A stretch of DNA of 64,000 bases from an uncultured Paracoccaceae bacterium (GCA_947500775.1 CANMTD010000001.1:1178001-1242000), one strand, 5' to 3'; shown: positions 16,264-26,210, numbered from the stretch's first letter. The notes: generated by a model not told the origin, from the letters alone. Program-made: numbers and translations.

Positions 16264-17016
16264 TTAACGCCCGCCGGATACGTCGATCATGCTGCCGGTC
16301 ACATAGGATGCGCGGTCCGACAACAGCCACAGAACGGCCTCGGCGACTTCTTCGGCGCTGCCGGGGCGTTGCATCGGGATCAGATGCGCCAGTTCCGCCT
16401 CGCGCCCCGGTTGGCCGCCCTTGGCGTGGATCGGGGTTTCGATGATGCCGGGGCGGATGCTGTTGACGCGGATGCCCTGATCGGCGTTTTCCTGCGCCAG
16501 CCCCTTGGTGAAGCAATCGATCGCGGCCTTGGAGGCCGCATAATCCACATATTGCCCGCCGCTGCCCAGCCGGGCGGCGACCGAGGACATGTTGACGATC
16601 ACGCCGCCCGCGCCGCCGTGCCGGTGGGCCATGCGCAGAACCGCCTCTTTCGCGCACAGCATCGGGCCCACGACATTGGTTTCGAACATCCGGGTCAGCC
16701 GGTCGGGCGACATTTCATCGACCCGCTGGCTTTGATCGACGATACCGGCGTTGTTGACCAGCCCGTCCAGCCGGTCAAATTCCGCGTCGAACCGTTGAAA
16801 CATCGCCGTGATCTGATCGGGCTGACGCATGTCGGCAGGCAACAGCAGGGCCTTGCCGCCCGCATCCGTGACCGCATGTGCCACGGTTTCGGCCCCGGCG
16901 CGGTCGCTGTGATAACCGATACCGATATCCCAGCCGTCCCTGGCGGCCATTTTGGCCACGGCCGCCCCGATGCCCGAGCTTGCGCCGGTGACCAGCAGAG
17001 TCTTGCGTTGGGTCAT
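16264..17016 (-). CDS. Short-chain dehydrogenase/reductase
   Basis: A 250-residue classical SDR. The nucleotide-binding motif TGASSGIGAAVA begins near residue 8, NNAG follows at about 88, the catalytic Ser is in NMSSVAARLG and the YxxxK motif is YAASK. The C terminus (SYVTGSMIDVSGGR) is typical of 3-oxoacyl-ACP-reductase-like or sugar oxidoreductases. The substrate cannot be read from sequence. The ATG overlaps the pepN stop by four bases, so the two genes are translationally coupled. Confidence 0.88.
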   Translation of the reverse strand: MTQRKTLLVTGASSGIGAAVAKMAARDGWDIGIGYHSDRAGAETVAHAVTDAGGKALLLPADMRQPDQITAMFQRFDAEFDRLDGLVNNAGIVDQSQRVDEMSPDRLTRMFETNVVGPMLCAKEAVLRMAHRHGGAGGVIVNMSSVAARLGSGGQYVDYAASKAAIDCFTKGLAQENADQGIRVNSIRPGIIETPIHAKGGQPGREAELAHLIPMQRPGSAEEVAEAVLWLLSDRASYVTGSMIDVSGGR

Positions 17017-19568
17017 GCGTCCACCTCCAGCATCCGGCCCACCATTTCGGCCATGTCGCGCGACACATCCGGATGTCCCGCGATCCGTTCCAGGGCCGCG
17101 CGGATCATGCCCTGACGATCCGCATCGTAACGCGGCCATGTCTCGAATGCCTTGGACATGCGCGCCGCGGTCTGCGGGTTCGCGCCATCCAGTCTGATCA
17201 GCCAGTCCGCCATCAGATCATAGGCCGCCCCCGAGGGGTGATGGAACCCGGCGGCATTCATCGCCAGCGCGCCGAAGACCGCGCGGAACCGGTTGGGGTT
17301 CTTCCAGTCGAAATCAGGGTGTTCGGTCAGGCGGCGGGCGGTGTCGGCGGCCTGATCCGGGGCCGCATGGGCGACCTGCAACCCGAACCATTTGTCCATC
17401 ACCAGACGGTCGCCCGACCATTGATCGTAAAAGGCCCGCAGCTCTGACACGCCCGCGCCGATGTCCAGCAGGCTGCCAAGCGCGCCCAGCTGTTCGGTCA
17501 TATTGTCGGCGGCGGCATATTGCGCGACCGCATGCGCGCCACCGTCGGCGCGGCTGAGATAGGACAGCGCACACATCCGCAAGGCCCGGCGCCCGGCCGC
17601 AGCGGCACCCGGAGAAAACGCGCCGGGGCACGCCATCGTGCCATAGGTCCGGTCCAGATCCGGGCCCAGATGCGCCGCCACCGCATCTTTCAACGCCTTG
17701 CGGGCGGCGTGGATCGCCAGCGGGTCGGGCGTGATGCCGCCCTGATGCAGGGTCGCGGCCATGTCGTCTTCGCCCGGCAATTGCAGGGTCAGGGCGCGAA
17801 AGCTGGGGTCAAGCGTATCGTCGCGCAGCACCGCGCCCAACCCGTCCAGAAACGCGGGGTCCGCAGGGGCGTCATCGACGATCATCGCGCCAAGCACCGA
17901 TTTCGCCAGCGCCCGCCCGGCGTCCCATTTGTTGAACGGGTCGGTGTCATGGGCCAGCAGGAACGCCTGTTCGGCGGGCGTGGTGTCGCGATGCACGATC
18001 ACCGGCGCCGAAAACCCGCGCAGGATAGACGGTACCGGACGGGTGCTGAGCCCGTCGAAGGCAAAGCTTTGCGTGGTTTTGGTCATCTCCAACACACGCG
18101 TCGGCACCACCTCGTCGCCATTGGGGTTCAGCAGGCCGACGGCCACCGGGATCACCTGCGGCAGTTTTTCGGGCTGGCCCGGTGTCGGTTTGGTGTCCTG
18201 CCGCAGATGCAGGGTATAGGTGCCGTCCTGATAGCTGTCGGTCACATGCAGATGCGGCGTGCCCGCCTGCGCATACCAGCGTTTGAACTGGGTCAGATCG
18301 CGGCCGGTGGCATCTTCGAATACCGCCAACCAATCCTCGATCGTGGCCGCGTCGCCATCGTGGCGGTCGAAATACAGGTCCAGCGCGCGGGCATAGCCAT
18401 CGTCCCCCACCAGCCTTTTCAACATGCCGATCAGCTCGGCGCCTTTTTCATAGACGGTGGAGGTATAGAAATTGTTGATCTCGACAAAGCTTTCGGGGCG
18501 CACCGGGTGGGCCAGCGGGCCGCCGTCTTCGCGAAACTGCCGTCCGCGCAGGTCCTGCACGTCTTCGATCCGCTGCACCGCGTGGCTGCGCATGTCGCCG
18601 GAAAACTGCTGATCGCGGAATACGGTCAGACCTTCCTTCAGGCACAGCTGAAACCAGTCGCGGCAGGTGATGCGGTTGCCGGTCCAGTTGTGAAAATACT
18701 CATGCGCGATGATCGCCTCGATCCGGGCGAAATTGGCGTCGGTGCTGGTTTCGGCGCTGCACAGAACCGCGGAAGAGTTGAAAATGTTCAACCCCTTGTT
18801 CTCCATCGCGCCCATATTGAAGTCATCGACCGCGACAATGTTGAAAATGTCCAAGTCGTATTCGCGCCCGTAAACCTGTTCGTCCCAGGCCATCGACCGT
18901 TTCAGCGCGTCCATACCATAGGCGCATTTGCCTTCGTCGCCGGGCCGGACCCAGATGTTCAGTTCCACATCCTTGCCCGACATCGTGGTGAACCGATCCG
19001 GGAAATTCACCAGATCGCCGGCCACCAGCGCAAACAGATAGGCCGGTTTGGGCCATGGGTCGTGCCATTCGGCCCATCCGTCGCCCTTGGCCACGGGGTT
19101 GCCGTTGGACAAAAGCACCGGCAGCGCGCCTTCGATCCGCACGGTGAAAGGGGCCATCACGTCGGGGCGGTCGGGGTAGAAGGTGATCTTGCGAAAGCCT
19201 TCGGCCTCGCATTGGGTGCAATACATGCCGTTGGACATGTACAGCCCTTCAAGGGCGGTGTTGGTTTCGGGGGCGATTTCGACCTCGGCTTCCCAGACGA
19301 AGGGGGCGCCGGGCACGGCGCAGGTCAGGCCGCTGTCGGTGATGTCTGGTGTGACCGCCGCGCCGTCGATGCTGGCCGAGATCAGCTTCAGCTCTTCGCC
19401 ATGCAGAAAGAACGCCCCCGGCGCGTCGGGGTTGGGCCGGAACCGGATGCGCGACCGGACGCGGGTCGCCGACGGGCCCAGAACGAAGGTCAGCGCGACC
19501 TCGTCGACCCAATAGGCGGGGGCTGCGTAATCCGACAGGTGGATCGTCTGGGGGGCTTCATCACGCAT
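17013..19568 (-). CDS. pepN: Aminopeptidase N
   Basis: An 851-residue M1-family zinc aminopeptidase. The exopeptidase motif GAMENKG lies at residues 253-259, the zinc motif HEYFHNW at 289-295 and the third zinc ligand is Glu312 (LKEGLTVFRD). The C-terminal helical domain is complete. It removes N-terminal residues from peptides in the cytoplasm. The start at 19568 has an AGGAGA ribosome-binding site; the open frame continues far upstream only because of base composition. Confidence 0.96.
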   Translation of the reverse strand: MRDEAPQTIHLSDYAAPAYWVDEVALTFVLGPSATRVRSRIRFRPNPDAPGAFFLHGEELKLISASIDGAAVTPDITDSGLTCAVPGAPFVWEAEVEIAPETNTALEGLYMSNGMYCTQCEAEGFRKITFYPDRPDVMAPFTVRIEGALPVLLSNGNPVAKGDGWAEWHDPWPKPAYLFALVAGDLVNFPDRFTTMSGKDVELNIWVRPGDEGKCAYGMDALKRSMAWDEQVYGREYDLDIFNIVAVDDFNMGAMENKGLNIFNSSAVLCSAETSTDANFARIEAIIAHEYFHNWTGNRITCRDWFQLCLKEGLTVFRDQQFSGDMRSHAVQRIEDVQDLRGRQFREDGGPLAHPVRPESFVEINNFYTSTVYEKGAELIGMLKRLVGDDGYARALDLYFDRHDGDAATIEDWLAVFEDATGRDLTQFKRWYAQAGTPHLHVTDSYQDGTYTLHLRQDTKPTPGQPEKLPQVIPVAVGLLNPNGDEVVPTRVLEMTKTTQSFAFDGLSTRPVPSILRGFSAPVIVHRDTTPAEQAFLLAHDTDPFNKWDAGRALAKSVLGAMIVDDAPADPAFLDGLGAVLRDDTLDPSFRALTLQLPGEDDMAATLHQGGITPDPLAIHAARKALKDAVAAHLGPDLDRTYGTMACPGAFSPGAAAAGRRALRMCALSYLSRADGGAHAVAQYAAADNMTEQLGALGSLLDIGAGVSELRAFYDQWSGDRLVMDKWFGLQVAHAAPDQAADTARRLTEHPDFDWKNPNRFRAVFGALAMNAAGFHHPSGAAYDLMADWLIRLDGANPQTAARMSKAFETWPRYDADRQGMIRAALERIAGHPDVSRDMAEMVGRMLEVDA

Positions 19569-19703
19569 GACACTCTCCTGTTGTGGCGACACATCAGATG
19601 TATCGGGATCATCCGGTGGTGCAAGGCCAAACGCTCCTGACAGGTATATGTCAGGAGCACTGTGCGAAAACACCTGCATTGAAACCCAATGAAAGGCCGC
19701 ATA

Positions 19704-20081
19704 ATGCGCTTTGTTCCCCAAAATATGACCGTCTGGATCGAGATTCCCGTGACCGACTTGCGCCGGGCCATCCTGTTTTATGAAACCATAACCGGCGGCA
19801 GCCTGAAGATTCAGGACATGGGCGGGACAGAAATCGCGGTGTTTGAGGTGTCCGAGCCTGCCAGTGGGGTCGCAGGACATCTGTACCAAGGCAAACCCAG
19901 TATGCCGGGGCAGGGGGCGACAATCCATCTGGCGACCGAAGGCGCGCTGGAAGATACGATGACCCGGGTCAAAAAGGCGGGCGGTCAGGTTGTCTCGGAC
20001 CCGCATAGCCTGCCCGAGGGGCGATTTGCCTATTGTCTGGATCCTGACGGCAATTCAATCGGTGTCTTTGAAGCAGCCTAA
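19704..20081 (+). CDS. VOC (glyoxalase/bleomycin-resistance fold) protein
   Basis: About 125 residues beginning [19 protein letters not shown]. The VOC pattern is clear: [19 protein letters not shown] at the start and [16 protein letters not shown] at the end, with a conserved terminal Glu as metal ligand. The reaction is not predictable. The start at 19704 is favoured over 19689 because of the GAAAGG sequence just upstream. A perfect 15-bp dyad follows the gene. Confidence 0.8.
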   Translation: MRFVPQNMTVWIEIPVTDLRRAILFYETITGGSLKIQDMGGTEIAVFEVSEPASGVAGHLYQGKPSMPGQGATIHLATEGALEDTMTRVKKAGGQVVSDPHSLPEGRFAYCLDPDGNSIGVFEAA

Positions 20082-20092
20082 CACCGGCCGAT

Positions 20093-20129
20093 CAATAGCT
20101 TTGGTAATATTATTTTACCAAAGCTATTG
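20093..20129. promoter_or_regulatory. Perfect 15-bp dyad upstream of malate synthase
   Basis: Arms CAATAGCTTTGGTAA and TTACCAAAGCTATTG are exact complements around TATTATT, 67 bases before the glcB ATG. The element is strikingly AT-rich for this genome. It lacks a T run, so it does not look like a standard terminator for the VOC gene. It may be an operator or mRNA-leader hairpin for glcB. Confidence 0.6.
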
Positions 20130-20196
20130 CGTATCTTTACGGACTTCCCTAACCCTGTCGTCTATTGTCGCAGGCGGTATACCGTGGGAGGGCTCG

Positions 20197-22332
20197 ATGG
20201 TCAGCAGAGTTGAAAAATCCGGATTGCAGGTGGACGCGGGTCTGGCCCGGTTCATAGAAACGGCGGCTTTGCCGGGAACGGGCGTCTCTGAGCAGGCGTT
20301 CTGGGATGGCTTCTCGGAACTGTTGCACGGGCTTGGCCCCCGCAATGCCGCCCTGCTGGCACGCCGGGCGGATTTGCAGGAACAGATCGACAGCTGGCAC
20401 CTTGAACACAAGGGGCAGGATATCGACCCCGCCGCCTATACCGCATTTCTGCGCCAGATCGGCTATCTGCTGCCCGAAGGCGAAGATTTCACCATCGAGA
20501 CCACCAATACGGACGCCGAGATCGCCGATCAGCCGGGGCCGCAGCTGGTGGTGCCGATCAACAACGCCCGCTATGCGCTGAACGCGGCCAATGCGCGCTG
20601 GGGATCGCTGTATGATGCACTGTATGGCACCGACGCGCTGGGCGATTTGCCCGCGGGCAAGGGCTACGACCCTGCACGCGGCGCGCGCGTCGTGGCCTGG
20701 GCCAAGGCGTTTCTGGATCAGGCGGTGCCGCTGGCCGATGGCAGCTGGGCCGATGTGTCGGATGTGGCCGTCGATCAGGGCACCCTGACGCCCGCGCTGG
20801 CCGACCCCGCGCATTTTGCCGGACATATCGGTGCGGCGGATGCCCCGTCCGAGGTGATCCTGAAACACAACGCCCTGCATATTCGGATCGTGATCGATGC
20901 CTCTACGCCGGTCGGGCGCGACGATCCGGCCCATATCAGCGATGTGATCCTTGAATCCGCCCTGTCGTCGATCATGGATTGCGAAGACAGCGTTGCCGCC
21001 GTCGATGGCGAGGACAAGGTGCTGGTCTATGGCAACTGGCTGGGCCTGATGAAAGGCGACCTGCAGGAAGAGGTCGCCAAGGGCGACCGCGTCATCACCC
21101 GCCGTCTGAATGCCGATGTCGATTATACCGCCGCCGATGGCACCCCGGCCACGCTGAAAGGCCGCGCGCTGATGCTGGTGCGCAATGTCGGGCATCTGAT
21201 GACCAACCCCGCCATCCTGACCCGCGACGGCAATGAGGCCTATGAGGGGCTGATGGACGCGATGATCACCGCCCTGATCGCCAAGCACGATCTGCAGAAA
21301 ACCGGGGGGGCCCGCAACTCGGTCACCGGGTCGGTCTATGTGGTCAAACCCAAGATGCACGGCCCCGAAGAGGTGAGCTTTGCCGATGAGGTGTTCAGCT
21401 TTGTCGAAAACGTGCTGGGCCTGCCGCAATATACCGTCAAGCTGGGCATCATGGACGAAGAACGGCGCACCAGCGCCAATCTCAAGGAATGTATCCGCGC
21501 CGCCAAAAACCGCGTCGCCTTTATCAACACCGGGTTTCTGGACCGGACCGGCGATGAGATTCATACCTCGATCGAAGCCGGGCCGATGGTGCGCAAGGGC
21601 GACATGAAAAACAGCGCCTGGATCGCCGCCTATGAGGATCGCAACGTCGATATCGGTCTGGCCTGCGGGTTGCAGGGGCGGGCGCAGATCGGCAAGGGGA
21701 TGTGGGCGATGCCCGACCTGATGGCCGATATGCTGAAGGCCAAGATCGGCCATCCCCAAGCGGGCGCCAATTGCGCCTGGGTGCCCAGCCCGACGGCGGC
21801 GACCTTGCATGCCACGCATTACCATCAGGTCGATGTCTTTGCCCGGCAGGACGCGATTGCCGCGGGCGGCGCGCTGGCCGATCTGCTGACGATCCCGGTG
21901 GCCAAGGGCACCAACTGGAACGACGATGAATTGCAATCCGAGATCGAGAATAACGCCCAAGGCATCCTGGGCTATGTCGTGCGCTGGATCGATCAGGGGG
22001 TGGGCTGTTCCAAAGTGCCCGACATCAACGACGTGGGCCTGATGGAGGATCGCGCGACCTGCCGGATCAGCTCGCAGGCGCTGGCCAACTGGTTGCATCA
22101 CGGGGTGGTCAGCGAACCGCAGGTGATGGCGGCGATGCGCAAGATGGCAGGCGTGGTGGACCGGCAGAACGCGGGCGATTCCGCCTATCGCCCGATGGGT
22201 CCCGATTTCGACGGGATCGCCTTTCAGGCGGCCTGTGATCTGGTCTTCAAGGGCCGCGAACAGCCGTCGGGATATACCGAACCGGTGCTGCACGCGCGTC
22301 GCCTGCAACTCAAAGCCAGCCTGATGGGCTGA
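20197..22332 (+). CDS. glcB: Malate synthase G
   Basis: A 711-residue malate synthase of the G isoform, condensing glyoxylate with acetyl-CoA to malate. Signatures include [54 protein letters not shown] and [22 protein letters not shown]. The length is typical. The start at 20197 follows a strong GGGAGG site (20186-20191). No isocitrate lyase gene is nearby; in this group glyoxylate may instead come from glycolate or from the ethylmalonyl-CoA pathway. A GlcG-like gene follows directly. Confidence 0.97.
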   Translation: MVSRVEKSGLQVDAGLARFIETAALPGTGVSEQAFWDGFSELLHGLGPRNAALLARRADLQEQIDSWHLEHKGQDIDPAAYTAFLRQIGYLLPEGEDFTIETTNTDAEIADQPGPQLVVPINNARYALNAANARWGSLYDALYGTDALGDLPAGKGYDPARGARVVAWAKAFLDQAVPLADGSWADVSDVAVDQGTLTPALADPAHFAGHIGAADAPSEVILKHNALHIRIVIDASTPVGRDDPAHISDVILESALSSIMDCEDSVAAVDGEDKVLVYGNWLGLMKGDLQEEVAKGDRVITRRLNADVDYTAADGTPATLKGRALMLVRNVGHLMTNPAILTRDGNEAYEGLMDAMITALIAKHDLQKTGGARNSVTGSVYVVKPKMHGPEEVSFADEVFSFVENVLGLPQYTVKLGIMDEERRTSANLKECIRAAKNRVAFINTGFLDRTGDEIHTSIEAGPMVRKGDMKNSAWIAAYEDRNVDIGLACGLQGRAQIGKGMWAMPDLMADMLKAKIGHPQAGANCAWVPSPTAATLHATHYHQVDVFARQDAIAAGGALADLLTIPVAKGTNWNDDELQSEIENNAQGILGYVVRWIDQGVGCSKVPDINDVGLMEDRATCRISSQALANWLHHGVVSEPQVMAAMRKMAGVVDRQNAGDSAYRPMGPDFDGIAFQAACDLVFKGREQPSGYTEPVLHARRLQLKASLMG

Positions 22333-22352
22333 ACCAATCAAAGGGAACTGAC

Positions 22353-22781
22353 ATGGCCGATATCACCCTGCGCAAGGCACGCACCCTGCTCCGCAAAACG
22401 CTGGACAAGGGGCGCGAGCTGAACCTCAAACCCCTGTCGGTGATCGTACTGGACGCGGGTGGTCATCCGCTGGCGTTCGAACGCGAAGACGGCGCCAGCC
22501 CCGGCCGGTTCAAGATCGCCGAGGGCAAAGCCTATGGCGCGGTGATGCTGGGCATGGGCGGCAAGGCCCAGATGGCCCGGGCCGAGGCGCAGGCCTATTT
22601 CATGGCGGCGGTCAATGGCGTCTATGACGGCAAGGTCATTCCGGTGCCGGGCGGCGTGTTGCTGCGCGACAAAAAAGGCGCCGTGATCGGGGCTGTCGGG
22701 GTGACCGGCGACACGTCGGACAATGACGTCGAGGCGGCCTTGGCCGGGATCGCCGGGGCCGGGCTGATCGGCGAAGCATAA
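22353..22781 (+). CDS. GlcG/HbpS-like protein
   Basis: A 142-residue protein of the GlcG/HbpS (DUF336) family: MADITLRKARTLLRKTL, LSVIVLDAGGHPLAFEREDG and the glycine-rich end IPVPGGVLLRDKKGAVIGAVGVTG. Family members include a haem-binding protein and the product of glcG in the E. coli glycolate operon. The gene starts 20 bases after glcB, so co-expression is likely. The biochemical role is not established. Confidence 0.87.
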   Translation: MADITLRKARTLLRKTLDKGRELNLKPLSVIVLDAGGHPLAFEREDGASPGRFKIAEGKAYGAVMLGMGGKAQMARAEAQAYFMAAVNGVYDGKVIPVPGGVLLRDKKGAVIGAVGVTGDTSDNDVEAALAGIAGAGLIGEA

Positions 22782-22814
22782 GCCGCAGCGATTGCCAAAA
22801 AATTGGGCAGATGC

Positions 22815-22837
22815 CCGTGCACAAGCGTTGTGCACGG
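22815..22837. promoter_or_regulatory. Perfect 10+3+10 dyad before the amidotransferase-like hydrolase gene
   Basis: Arms CCGTGCACAA and TTGTGCACGG flank GCG. Each arm contains GTGCAC, itself a palindrome. It lies 65 bases before the gene at 22902. It could be an operator or, being GC-rich and followed by TTCCCCCTCTT, a weak terminator for the glcB operon. A second small dyad (CTCTCT/AGAGAG, 22863-22880) lies nearer the start. Confidence 0.5.
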
Positions 22838-22901
22838 TTCCCCCTCTTCAACCGCGCCGAAACTCTCTATATTCAGAGAGGATCGAACAAAGAGGACAAC
22901 A

Positions 22902-23678
22902 ATGTCGCGCCCAATCGTTGGTATCATCGGCAACCATTATCTGATCAATGACGAATACCCGGCCCATGCCGGTGGCACGATGAACTCAGAAGCCATTGCC
23001 GAGGTTTCGGGCGCGCTGCCGCTGCTGGTGCCCGCCGATCCCCGGTTTGTCTGCGTGGATGAGCTGATGAGCATCTGTCACGGCTTTCTGTTCACCGGCG
23101 GTCGCCCGAATGTCCACCCCGAGGAATACGGCGAAGAGGCGACCGAGGCGCATGGCGCCTTTGACCGGGCGCGCGACGCGATCACCCTGCCGCTGATCCG
23201 CAAACTGGTGGAACGTGGCCAGCCGTTTTTCGGGGTCTGCCGCGGGTTTCAGGAAGTGAACGTCGCGATGGGCGGCACGCTGTACCCCGAAATCCGCGAT
23301 CTGCCGGGGCGGATGAACCACCGGATGCCGCCCGACGGCACGCTGGAGGAAAAATTCGCCCTGCGCCACAAGGTCACCTTTAGCGACAATGGCCCGTTCC
23401 AGCGCCTGTTTGGCGCCACCGAGGTCATGACCAACACGCTGCACGGGCAGGGGATCAAAACCGCCGGCGCCCGCATCGTGATCGACGGGCGCGCGCCTGA
23501 CGGCACGCCCGAGGCGATCTATGTCAAGGATGCCCCCGGTTTTACCCTGTCGGTGCAATGGCACCCCGAATACCGCGCGGCCTGCGATCCGGTATCACGC
23601 CCGCTGTTCACCGCTTTCGGGGCGGCGGTTCAGGCCTGGGCCGATGGGCGGTCTGCCACGGCATTGCGCACAGCATAA
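22902..23678 (+). CDS. Gamma-glutamyl-gamma-aminobutyrate hydrolase-like (PuuD-type) protein
   Basis: A 258-residue class I glutamine amidotransferase-like hydrolase of peptidase family C26. The nucleophile elbow is FFGVCRGFQEVNVAMGGTL with the catalytic Cys, and the His-Glu pair is QWHPEYRA. PuuD-type enzymes hydrolyse gamma-glutamyl amides such as gamma-glutamyl-GABA in polyamine breakdown. No other puu genes are present, so the true substrate is open. Start 22902 is supported by AGAGGA at 22891. Confidence 0.85.
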   Translation: MSRPIVGIIGNHYLINDEYPAHAGGTMNSEAIAEVSGALPLLVPADPRFVCVDELMSICHGFLFTGGRPNVHPEEYGEEATEAHGAFDRARDAITLPLIRKLVERGQPFFGVCRGFQEVNVAMGGTLYPEIRDLPGRMNHRMPPDGTLEEKFALRHKVTFSDNGPFQRLFGATEVMTNTLHGQGIKTAGARIVIDGRAPDGTPEAIYVKDAPGFTLSVQWHPEYRAACDPVSRPLFTAFGAAVQAWADGRSATALRTA

Positions 23679-23741
23679 CTTGATGACTTGACCTTCCCCC
23701 CACTGGACGCCTTAGCGGTCGGATATCAGCAGGGGGAAACC

Positions 23742-24173
23742 ATGAAATATCGTATGTTTTGGCCATTGGGCAGCGCCATCGTTCTGGGGGCCGTGGGAAT
23801 GTTTTGGGGTGGTCAAACCACAACGGACGGTGCCAATGGCCCCGCCGCCGAAGCAGAGCAGATGGTTCAGATCAGCCAGCCGGTTCTTGATGGACCGCAA
23901 AAACTGGGGCAGACCGCCTTTAACGCGAAATGCGCGGCCTGCCACGGCGCGGGCGGGGCAGGGGTGCCAGAGGCCGGACCGCCGCTGATCCATAAAATCT
24001 ATGAACCGTCGCACCACGGCGACCGGGCCTTTTTCCTTGCGGCGCGGCAGGGCGTGCGGGCGCACCATTGGACAATGGGGAACATGCCGCCGGTTCAGGG
24101 CATCACCGACGCCGAGATCGCCACGATCATCGCCTATGTGCGGGCTATTCAACGGGCCAACGGTATCCTGTGA
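23742..24173 (+). CDS. Membrane-anchored class I cytochrome c
   Basis: A 143-residue cytochrome c. An N-terminal hydrophobic segment (WPLGSAIVLGAVGMFWGG, about residues 7-24) has no obvious cleavage site and could be an anchor. The haem site is CAACHG (AFNAKCAACHGAGGAG) and the likely axial Met is in GNMPPVQGITDAEIATIIAYVR. It would carry electrons at the periplasmic face. No oxidase or dehydrogenase partner is next to it. Start 23742 has an AGGGGG site. Confidence 0.88.
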   Translation: MKYRMFWPLGSAIVLGAVGMFWGGQTTTDGANGPAAEAEQMVQISQPVLDGPQKLGQTAFNAKCAACHGAGGAGVPEAGPPLIHKIYEPSHHGDRAFFLAARQGVRAHHWTMGNMPPVQGITDAEIATIIAYVRAIQRANGIL

Positions 24174-24185
24174 TCGCATAGGCGC

Positions 24186-26210
24186 CTAGGCGGCCATCAG
24201 CGCCTTGGCCTCATGCCCGCGCAGACACATGCGCGACGTGGGGCCATAGCCCGCCAGATTGCTGCGCAACTCGGGGAATATCTGGAACAGCTCTTCGCGG
24301 GCAGGGGCCAGAATGCCGTCCATGCCGACCTGACCGGGGTGAAAGCTTTCGCTGGGGGCGCCTTCGGCAAAGATTATCTCATGCTGATCGAACAGCAGAT
24401 GCACATAGGTGATTTCATCCTGTTCCTGACGCGTCACCCGCCGATCATCGACCAGATGGGTGGCGGCGGCCAGCACCTCGTTTTCGCCGAACAGCATCTG
24501 CGTGTTCCAGCCCTTGATCAACATGCGATGCTGGGGCGAGACCAGCAGATCGCGCTGGTTCAGGAACGTGCCCTGCGCAATCCGGATCGGGGCCAGCTTG
24601 CCCCGGCCGGGCACCGTGCGTTTGCCCGCCCAGCGGATCGGTTGCAGCCCGCTGTCGGCGGTCAGCACCATATCGCCGGGGCGCAGGGTTTCCACCAGCC
24701 GTTCGCCCTGTGGGGTCAGAATCCGAGTGCCCGCGGCAAAGCAGATGATGACATTTTCGATTTCCGAGAAATTGACGACCGACCCGTCGGCGAGGGCGGC
24801 AAAACCGCTTAGCCCGCCGCCCGCAGCGGGATCGGAGTTGGTATAGGTGACCGATCCGAACCCGACCACCCCCCGGAAATCCAGCGTGTCGCCGCCCACC
24901 TCATCGCCTTCGCCGCCGATGATGGTGATATCGGCCGATCCGGATTCCCCCAGATCGGTAACCAGAAACGTATCGTCGCCATCCCCGCCCTCGGCCACGT
25001 CGCCTTCGGCCACGGTGATGATGTCATCACCGCTGCCTGCGAAAATCGTATCGGCGCCCGTCCCGCCCGCGATGACGTCATCGCCGCTGATCGGGATCGT
25101 ATCGAAGAAGATGTCGGTGACATTGACCCCATGCGCCCCGTTCAGCCCGTTGCCATAGGTGATTTCGATCCGGGCAACAGGCCCGGCGATCTGGATCAAC
25201 GCCGATCCGCCCAGATCGGCCGCTGTTTCCGGGACAGTTTCCGCAGTGATCGTATTGCCACTGACCGTATCGCCGCCGCCGGGTGTGATGGTGACCGTGA
25301 CCAGGTTGTCGTCCTGATCAAAGGCGTTGATCGTGACGGTATCCAGGCGCGCACCCGCGGCCCAGTCAATGTCGTTGATCCGGAATGCGACATTCTCGAC
25401 CTCGTTCTGCACACCGCTGTCGTCGGCGGTCGAGAAATCGATCGTTGTGGTCGAAGTGTCGCCGCCGCCGTTGCCCACCAGATAGACACTGGAATTCGGG
25501 TCGAAGGGTTCGCCGCTGGCGACATAGTTGGTGTCCGAGGTCTCAACCCGGAACGAAGGGTTGTTGTTGCCGATACTGGCGAAGGAAACCGTGACATCCA
25601 TCTGACCGGTCGACTGGGTGATCCCCCCGGCGATGCTTTGCCCGTCGTTCCCGGCAGAGGACCAGTTCAGCGACTCTGTCTGCGACGTCGCATCAACACT
25701 GTCGCCATAGATCGTGTCGTCGCCGGTTCCGCCGTCGATGGTATCCTGACCGTCACCGCCATAGACCAGATCGTCGCCCGCCCCGGCGCTGATACTGTCG
25801 TCGCCATCATCGGCATTGATCCGGTCGTCCAGCCCGCCTGCGCCGGACCCGGTGCCGTCATCGACGGCATCACCGTCCGTGTCGGTAAACGCGGCGTCGA
25901 TGACATCGTCCCCGGTGGTCCCGTCGACCACGTTTTCAGGATCATAGGCGGGGGCGGAAACGACCGTCGAGGATGTCAGCGTATCGACCGGGCCAAAGGC
26001 CGGGACGAAATAGACATTCCCGTCGGTGCCAAGAACATACTGACCGGGTTCAAGTTCGTCGGTAAAGGTGGTGCCGGACCATGTGCCGGACCAGATCCAT
26101 TGTCCGTTTCCCAGAACGGTGTCGGTGGCAAACGTGGTCAGACCGTCGACGATTGCATCGCCAACGTCCAGGGAACCATCCCCAAGCTGAACAAGATAGC
26201 CGCTAGGCAT
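24186..26210 (-). CDS. RTX-repeat protein with C-terminal Hint domain
   Basis: A 674-residue secreted-type protein. Residues about 95-175 hold RTX calcium-binding repeats (DDLVYGGDGQDTIDGGTGDD). A beta-rich segment (about 180-370, starting near SLNWSSAGNDGQS) interrupts them, and a second RTX group follows (SGDDVIAGGTGADTIFAGSGDD). The Hint domain begins at Cys490 (ICFAAGTRILTPQGERLVETLRPGD) and includes LLVSPQHRMLI, the Hint_2 type common in Rhodobacterales. There is no Sec signal peptide, as expected for type I secretion. No ABC exporter genes are adjacent. The Hint domain may act autocatalytically. Confidence 0.88.
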   Translation of the reverse strand: MPSGYLVQLGDGSLDVGDAIVDGLTTFATDTVLGNGQWIWSGTWSGTTFTDELEPGQYVLGTDGNVYFVPAFGPVDTLTSSTVVSAPAYDPENVVDGTTGDDVIDAAFTDTDGDAVDDGTGSGAGGLDDRINADDGDDSISAGAGDDLVYGGDGQDTIDGGTGDDTIYGDSVDATSQTESLNWSSAGNDGQSIAGGITQSTGQMDVTVSFASIGNNNPSFRVETSDTNYVASGEPFDPNSSVYLVGNGGGDTSTTTIDFSTADDSGVQNEVENVAFRINDIDWAAGARLDTVTINAFDQDDNLVTVTITPGGGDTVSGNTITAETVPETAADLGGSALIQIAGPVARIEITYGNGLNGAHGVNVTDIFFDTIPISGDDVIAGGTGADTIFAGSGDDIITVAEGDVAEGGDGDDTFLVTDLGESGSADITIIGGEGDEVGGDTLDFRGVVGFGSVTYTNSDPAAGGGLSGFAALADGSVVNFSEIENVIICFAAGTRILTPQGERLVETLRPGDMVLTADSGLQPIRWAGKRTVPGRGKLAPIRIAQGTFLNQRDLLVSPQHRMLIKGWNTQMLFGENEVLAAATHLVDDRRVTRQEQDEITYVHLLFDQHEIIFAEGAPSESFHPGQVGMDGILAPAREELFQIFPELRSNLAGYGPTSRMCLRGHEAKALMAA

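Noticed and set aside
17520-19640. Open frame of about 700 codons on the plus strand across pepN
   Set aside because: Antisense to a complete aminopeptidase N with intact motifs; composition-driven shadow frame.
20149-22341. Open frame of about 730 codons opposite glcB
   Set aside because: Antisense to malate synthase G, with no ribosome-binding site and no family features.
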